Notes under the pieces: model-generated
Databases searched by the model: none
Seen by the model: only the letters and a program-made list of their open reading frames with translations
What the model was told of the DNA's origin: nothing
From: CAWBJP01 sp044867425
GTDB taxonomy: Bacteria > Actinomycetota > Acidimicrobiia > IMCC26256 > BP-133
DNA length: 64,000 bases
Direction of reading: 5' to 3'
NCBI GenBank assembly: GCA_044867425.1
Contig: JBIOUX010000029.1
Span: forward strand, 1-64,000
Shown: piece by piece, positions 59,371 to 64,000 of the stretch
Position numbering within the stretch: position 1 is the first letter of the stretch
Layout of the letters: the number at the start of each line of letters is the position of its first letter
Translations under genes and position numbers: made by a program

Positions 59371-60507
59371 ATGGACGAGTTCCCCAGGCCGCAGTGGATC
59401 CGGGGGCGGGCCTCCCGCCAGGCCCACGCCGACCTGCCCGAGGGCACGGTGGAGGAGGAGCACGGCCGGGAGGGCTTCTCCGGAGCCGCCAGCCACCTCT
59501 ACCGACTGCGCCCACCGACGGGCTGGTCCTCCATTGACGGTCCCCTGCGCCCCCACGCCCTGGACGCCAACCGGCTGCCGCACGGCGACACCAACGGCGG
59601 CGACGGGTTGCCGGTCGTGCTGCTGGAGAACACCGACCTGCGCATCGGCTGGTGGGCCCGACCGGCCGGAACGCCGGAGTGGTTCCTGCGCAACGCCGAG
59701 GGCGACACCCTCTACCTCGTCCACGATGGGGACGGCCGCCTGGAGACGGAGTACGGCCCGCTCCCCTACCGGCCCGGCGACTACCTGGTCGTGCCCCGGG
59801 GCACGACCCACCGGGTGTCGGCCACCAGCCCCACCCGCCTGCTCACCGTGGAGGCCCTGGGTGGCAGCCTGCGGCTGCCCGACCGGGGCCTGCTCGGACG
59901 CCACGCCCTCTTCGATCCGGCCGTGCTCGAGGTTCCCGAACCCGAACCCCACGACGAGACGGGTGAGTTCCCGGTCAAGGTCATGCGGGAGGGGCAGGTG
60001 ACCACGGTGGTCTACCCTCACCATCCCTTCGATGTGGTGGGCTGGAAGGGCGACCTGGCCCCGCTGCGCCTGTCGGTGAAGGACTTCCGGCCGGTGACCT
60101 CGGCCCGCTACCACGTGCCGCCCTCGGCCCACACCACTTTCGTGGCCCAGGGCTTCGTGGTCGCCACCTTCGCCCCCCGCCCCCTGGAAACCGACCCGGC
60201 GGTGCTGCGGGTGCCCTTCTACCACCGCAACATCGACTACGACGAGGTGATCTTCTACCACCGGGGTGAGTTCTTCTCCCGGGCCGGCATCACCGAGGGG
60301 ATGCTCACCTTCCATCCCTCGGGCATCCACCACGGACCCCAGCCCAAGGCGGTGGAGCGTTCCCGGGAGCGGGGACCGGGGGGCCACGCCGACGAGGTGG
60401 CGGTGAACATCGACGCCCGCCGTCCGCTGCGCCTCACGCCGGCGGGAACCTCCATCGACGTCGAGCTCTACGACCGCTCGTGGATGGACGGCGCCGGCGA
60501 TCGCTAG
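59371..60507 (+). CDS. hmgA: Homogentisate 1,2-dioxygenase
   Basis: 378 residues. PFYHRNIDYDEVIFYHRGEFF supplies the Fe His and Glu, and FHPSGIHHGPQP the second His. It opens the homogentisate ring to maleylacetoacetate. Start ATG 59371 follows AGGAAG. The fumarylacetoacetase gene is 15 bases downstream. No maleylacetoacetate isomerase gene is visible between or beside them. Confidence 0.95.
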   Translation: MDEFPRPQWIRGRASRQAHADLPEGTVEEEHGREGFSGAASHLYRLRPPTGWSSIDGPLRPHALDANRLPHGDTNGGDGLPVVLLENTDLRIGWWARPAGTPEWFLRNAEGDTLYLVHDGDGRLETEYGPLPYRPGDYLVVPRGTTHRVSATSPTRLLTVEALGGSLRLPDRGLLGRHALFDPAVLEVPEPEPHDETGEFPVKVMREGQVTTVVYPHHPFDVVGWKGDLAPLRLSVKDFRPVTSARYHVPPSAHTTFVAQGFVVATFAPRPLETDPAVLRVPFYHRNIDYDEVIFYHRGEFFSRAGITEGMLTFHPSGIHHGPQPKAVERSRERGPGGHADEVAVNIDARRPLRLTPAGTSIDVELYDRSWMDGAGDR

Positions 60508-60522
60508 CCCTCCGGCCCGCTG

Positions 60523-61428
60523 ATGCGCTTCGCCACCTTCCTGGCGCCGGGGTCACCGGTCGAGCGGGTGGGGGTCATCGACGGGGAGCGCATCTGCGCC
60601 CTGCCCGCCGGAGTGACCCTGATCGAGTTGGTCGGCGACCTCCCCGGGGCCGGGCGGGCGGCCCTGGCGTCGCCCGATGCGGTCTTCGCCGTGAGCGCGG
60701 TGCGCTTCCTCGCCCCGGTGCCGGTCCCACCCTCGGTGCGGGACTTCTACGCCTTCGAGGACCATGTCCGCACCGCCCGGGCCACCCGCGGCCTCGAGGT
60801 CGACCCCGACTGGTACGAGCTCCCCGTCTTCTATTTCTCCAACCCGGCGGCCATCGCCGGCCCGGGTGACGACATCGCCGTCCCGCCGGGCTGCGCCGAG
60901 CTTGACTACGAGCTCGAGGTGGCGGCGGTGGTGGGTCGCCCCGGCGCCGATCTCGATCCGGCCACGGCCCAGACCCACATCGCCGGCTACACGGTCATGA
61001 ACGACTGGAGCGCCCGGGACCTCCAGCGCCGGGAGATGCGCCTGGGCCTGGGACCGGCGAAGGGCAAGGACTTCGCCACCAGCCTGGGGCCGGTGCTGGT
61101 GACCCCGGACGAGCTGGAGCCCTACCGGGAGAACAAGGCGTTCAACCTGGCCATGACCGCCTGCGTCAACGGCGCCGAGTGGTCCCGCGGCCGCCTGTCC
61201 GACCTCTACTGGAGCTTCGGGGAGATGCTGGCCCACGCCTCCCGGGGCACCGTCCTCCGGCCCGGGGACGTCATCGGCTCCGGGACGTGCGGCACGGGCT
61301 GCATCCTCGAACTGTCGGCCGTGCACGGCTCCAACACGTATCCCTGGCTCACCCCTGGAGATCGGGTCGAGCTGGCGGTGGAGGAGCTCGGCACCCTGGC
61401 CAACACGGTGGTCGCCGGCGCGGGCTGA
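60523..61428 (+). CDS. fahA: Fumarylacetoacetate hydrolase family protein
   Basis: 301 residues. DYELEVAAVVGRPG and NDWSARDLQRREM are FAH-fold metal-binding motifs, and GTCGTGCILELS the C-terminal core. It hydrolyses fumarylacetoacetate to fumarate and acetoacetate. The position after hmgA fits the end of the pathway. Confidence 0.92.
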   Translation: MRFATFLAPGSPVERVGVIDGERICALPAGVTLIELVGDLPGAGRAALASPDAVFAVSAVRFLAPVPVPPSVRDFYAFEDHVRTARATRGLEVDPDWYELPVFYFSNPAAIAGPGDDIAVPPGCAELDYELEVAAVVGRPGADLDPATAQTHIAGYTVMNDWSARDLQRREMRLGLGPAKGKDFATSLGPVLVTPDELEPYRENKAFNLAMTACVNGAEWSRGRLSDLYWSFGEMLAHASRGTVLRPGDVIGSGTCGTGCILELSAVHGSNTYPWLTPGDRVELAVEELGTLANTVVAGAG

Positions 61429-61788
61429 TCGCAGTCCCGCACAGGTATCGCCGGTTTCTGCCCACCAGGGCGTTGAGGGCAGTAACCCCAACGGGCTGGT
61501 CGTCGATTACTCGGTGTGAAGGGCGGTCCCGGACCGCCCTTCAGGCGCGCCTGCCGGTGCCGAACGCCCCAGCATCGGCCTTCGGCATCAGGGCTGAAGC
61601 CAAGCCACCGCGATTCGCGTGCTTCCCGGACGGGCGGTTGCAGGTGTGTCCTCCTTTCGCATCGCAAGCCCCAACCGTGCCGCGTCACGGCCTGTGGTGG
61701 AAGGCGTTTCCAGCACGTCCATCCCCCAGGGTGGCGCCCCGACACGGCCGGGTGCGGGCCCGGCCGGCGCAAACAAGGAGACACTGCG
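61429..61788. other. 360-base leader/intergenic with hairpin
   Basis: It contains a perfect 12-bp hairpin (61518-61542) and no coding frame of good bias. AAGGAG near 61775 serves the next gene. I do not match a known riboswitch. Confidence 0.45.
61518..61542 (+). terminator. Hairpin after fahA
   Basis: GAAGGGCGGTCC / GGACCGCCCTTC, 12 bp with a single-base gap, 89 bases downstream of fahA. No T run. Confidence 0.5.
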
Positions 61789-62757
61789 TTGTTCAGTTCA
61801 ACCAAGAAGAGGGTGACGGCAGTTCTGCTGCTCACCACGATGATCATGGCCTTGGGTGCCAGCGCCGCCATGGCGGGCCGCGAGGACGGCGAGGATGACG
61901 GCGACGGCAAGGTGACCATCTGCCACGTCCCGCCCGGCAACCCGGAGAACGCCCACACGATCACGGTGGGTCCGACGGCCGCAGCGCGCCACCTCGCCAA
62001 CCACGACGGCGACCACCTCGGTCCGTGCAATGGCGACGAAGGCGACGACGACGATGACGACGACGGTGACGACAACGGTGACGACGACGGCGCCTGCGAG
62101 AGCATGATCGACCGGGTCCGGCGGAGCGTGCTCGAAGCCGACGGCGGAATCAACGTCGGTCTGAACCTCAACGTCGACCTGTGCCTCGACCTCGACGTCG
62201 TGGCCGACCTCGACGCCCACTTGGACGCCGTGCTCGACGCCGCCGCTGACGTCGACGTGACGGCGACCGTCCAGGCGACGGTGGACGCCGCCCTCGAGGT
62301 CATGGCCGACGCCGAAGCCGAGGTTGACGCCCTCATCGAGGTCGTCGGAGACGTTGACGCCGACGCCGAAGTCCACGCCGTAGTTGAGGCGACCCTCGAC
62401 CTCATGGCCGAGATCCAGGCTGACATCGACGCCGTCGTCGAGTTCGTGGCAGACCTGGAGAGCGACCTGGAAGCGGACGTCGACGCCACGGTCGAGGCCT
62501 CCCTGGAGGTGGCCGCCCACCTCGTGGCCGACCTCGAGGCTGACGTCGCCGCCGCCCTCGAGCTGGCCGGCGACCTGGGTGACGACATGGAGGAGAGCGT
62601 CGACGCCGGCTTGGCCGTGGTCGGTGACGCCGTGGTCGCCCTGCAGGCCCGGCTGGGTGCGGCGATGGACTTCGCCGAGGACATGAGCGCCGACGCCGAA
62701 GCCGGCGCGGCCAGCACCGTCGACGGCAGCGTCGACGCCGTGCTCGGTATCGGCTAG
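61789..62757 (+). CDS. Secreted acidic Asp/Ala/Val-rich repeat protein
   Basis: 322 residues from TTG 61789, with AAGGAG 8 bases upstream. Signal peptide 1-29 (AVLLLTTMIMALGASAAMAG). Residues 41-80 are a small domain KVTICHVPPGNPENAHTI...HLGPC found in many secreted bacterial proteins. Asp-rich tract 83-100. The remaining 200 residues are helical repeats of about 36-37 residues with Ala, Val, Asp and Glu and almost no basic residues. It may bind calcium or form a surface fibre. Terminator follows. Confidence 0.7.
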   Translation: MFSSTKKRVTAVLLLTTMIMALGASAAMAGREDGEDDGDGKVTICHVPPGNPENAHTITVGPTAAARHLANHDGDHLGPCNGDEGDDDDDDDGDDNGDDDGACESMIDRVRRSVLEADGGINVGLNLNVDLCLDLDVVADLDAHLDAVLDAAADVDVTATVQATVDAALEVMADAEAEVDALIEVVGDVDADAEVHAVVEATLDLMAEIQADIDAVVEFVADLESDLEADVDATVEASLEVAAHLVADLEADVAAALELAGDLGDDMEESVDAGLAVVGDAVVALQARLGAAMDFAEDMSADAEAGAASTVDGSVDAVLGIG

Positions 62758-62778
62758 TCCTGCAGCAAAGCACCAGAA

Positions 62779-62808
62779 CGAGGGGCAGTCCCACGGGACT
62801 GCCCCTCG
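62779..62808. terminator. Bidirectional terminator hairpin
   Basis: Perfect 14-bp stem CGAGGGGCAGTCCC / GGGACTGCCCCTCG with a two-base gap, located between convergent genes ending at 62757 and 62822. No T run. Confidence 0.65.
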
Positions 62809-62821
62809 GCGCGTCCGAGGG

Positions 62822-63124
62822 TCATCGCCGGATCTTGTCGGTGGCGGGGGCCTCGGCGGCGGGCGGCTCCATGGTCGGGGGACTTCCCGCTCCCGGACCC
62901 GGGCTTACCCAGGTCTCCTCCCCCAGGAGCACCTCGAGGAAGGCCCGCAGCTCGGCCAGGCCTTCGACCCGGGCCCGGTAGTAGCGCCGGGTCCCCTGCC
63001 GCCGTTCGGTCACCAGCCCCGTGTCCTTCAAGATGCGGAGATGTTGGGAGACCGCCGGCCGGCTGACCTCGAAGTGGGCGGCGATCTGACCCGCGGTCAG
63101 CTCCTCGTCCCGTACGAGCCGCAC
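62822..63124 (-). CDS. ArsR-family regulator, probably 5' disrupted
   Basis: 100 residues from GTG 63124. HTH: LTAGQIAAHFEVSRPAVSQHL then DTGLVTERRQGTRRYY. The C-terminus is Pro-rich. The normal N-terminal helix is encoded upstream: from ATG 63181 the frame reads MVGVEAAIRAIA, then TAG (63147-63145), then RHRREIVRLVRD. Thus an amber codon interrupts an otherwise intact gene. A truncated product from GTG 63124 may still bind DNA. Confidence 0.65.
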   Translation of the reverse strand: MRLVRDEELTAGQIAAHFEVSRPAVSQHLRILKDTGLVTERRQGTRRYYRARVEGLAELRAFLEVLLGEETWVSPGPGAGSPPTMEPPAAEAPATDKIRR

Positions 63125-63287
63125 GATCTCCCGCCGGTGGCGCTAGGCGATGGCCCGGATCGCAGCTTCCACGCCGACCATTAAAGCCCGTGAGACCACC
63201 AGTCCTCAAGTGCGGACTTAAGTAAACAGGAAGAACCCGGGCAACAGGGCTTTTCGCGGTTTGGCCGGAGGCCGGTATCGTCGGGCC

Positions 63288-63968
63288 ATGGCCAGCCCTC
63301 CCGTCCAGATCGTTCCCTCCGTGCTCCCGGCCGATTTTGCCCGCCTGGGCGAGGACGTCGCCGCTCTGGAGAAGGCCGGTGTGGACCGCATCCAGTGGGA
63401 CGTGATGGACGGGCACTTCGTGCCCAACCTCACCTTCGGCCCGGACGTGATCGGCGCCTGCCGCTCGCATGCCCAGGTGCCCTATGAGGCGCATTTGATG
63501 GTCTCGAACCCCGATCTGCTGCTCGGCCGCTACGTGGACGCCGGGTGCGAGCTGGTGATCGTGCATGCCGAGACCTGCCCCCATCTCCACCGCACCCTCA
63601 CCGCCATCCACGACCTCGGGGCCCGCGCCGGTGTGGCACTCAACCCCTCCACCCCGCTGGAATGCGTCCGCCACGTCATCGACCTCACCGACCTGGTGCT
63701 GGTCATGACGGTCAACCCCGGCTTCGGCGGGCAGGCCTACATCAAGACCATGGAGCCCAAGATCGCTGAGGCCCGGGCACTCATCGAAGCCTCGGGGCGG
63801 TCCATCGAGCTCGAGGTCGACGGGGGCATCGGACCCGACACCATCGCCGGCGCGGCGGGGGCGGGCGCCGACGTGCTGGTGGCCGGCAGCGCCCTGTTCC
63901 GGGACCCCGAGGGCCTCGAGCACGCCGTGTCCGACCTGCGATCCCGGGCCGAGGCCGCTCGCTCCTGA
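63288..63968 (+). CDS. rpe: Ribulose-phosphate 3-epimerase
   Basis: 226 residues. QWDVMDGHFVPNLTFGP holds the metal ligands, VMTVNPGFGGQAYI the phosphate loop, and EVDGGIGPDT the last Asp. It links ribulose-5-P and xylulose-5-P in the pentose phosphate pathway. ATG 63288 puts the conserved region in register; an upstream ATG would add ten non-conserved residues. Confidence 0.95.
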   Translation: MASPPVQIVPSVLPADFARLGEDVAALEKAGVDRIQWDVMDGHFVPNLTFGPDVIGACRSHAQVPYEAHLMVSNPDLLLGRYVDAGCELVIVHAETCPHLHRTLTAIHDLGARAGVALNPSTPLECVRHVIDLTDLVLVMTVNPGFGGQAYIKTMEPKIAEARALIEASGRSIELEVDGGIGPDTIAGAAGAGADVLVAGSALFRDPEGLEHAVSDLRSRAEAARS

Positions 63969-64000
63969 CCCGGTAGGGAATCCTCAGGCACGAAACTGCC

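Overview
The window is about 70% GC with very dense coding and the gene content of an actinobacterium, probably a deep-branching one such as an Acidimicrobiia member. Actinobacterial markers are the tatA-tatC-helY block, a GarA-type FHA protein next to FtsR (MerR) and a DUF151 nuclease beside the glycine cleavage genes, a DUF4193 protein, and a small Pup-like protein. The class-level placement is inference.

Left arm (1-22.9 kb, mostly + strand): partial glycerophosphodiesterase, zinc-ribbon protein, tatA/tatC, an anchored protein, helY, a lipid-kinase-like protein, Nudix, a two-repeat ThyX-like protein, a LysM lytic transglycosylase, a three-gene minus-strand cluster containing the Pup-like gene, sbcD-sbcC, a candidate structured RNA, DUF4193, lnt, GNAT, Nudix, maf, an RNA m5U methyltransferase, and a 2-hydroxyacid dehydrogenase / Lrp / glutamate dehydrogenase group.

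Middle (22.9-27.2 kb): gene-poor accessory stretch with small membrane proteins, a trypsin-like protease and its small secreted relative, a broken gene, an AT-richer patch, and a convincing 28-bp dif (XerC/XerD) site at 27143-27170. Gene polarity switches from mostly + to almost entirely - here, as expected at a chromosome terminus.

Right arm (27.2-58.7 kb, almost all - strand): gamma-glutamyl hydrolase / glutamine synthetase-like / amidohydrolase operon, ogt, the glycine cleavage genes with the merR-DUF151-hpt-ftsR-garA-gcvH block, a DUF881/small-basic-protein/DUF881 set, a nucleotidyltransferase-phosphomannomutase fusion, a CDP-alcohol phosphatidyltransferase, and a LuxR-type ATPase regulator with small companion genes that carry a recurring palindrome. 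Then comes a sugar ABC transporter operon whose ATPase is fused to a GAF-GAF-histidine kinase and followed by an OmpR-type response regulator. This operon is the strongest candidate for an undescribed system.

Right end: a tyrosine/homogentisate catabolism cluster (hppD, a heme-oxygenase-like diiron protein, Lrp regulator, hmgA, fumarylacetoacetase), a secreted Asp/Ala/Val-rich repeat protein, an ArsR-type regulator with an in-frame amber codon, and rpe.

Two dispersed elements stand out: a 59-bp repeat in three copies with a covarying hairpin, and a palindrome (GTCATGAGTG-N6-CACTCA) placed upstream of minus-strand genes. I found no tRNA, rRNA, CRISPR array or intact transposase.
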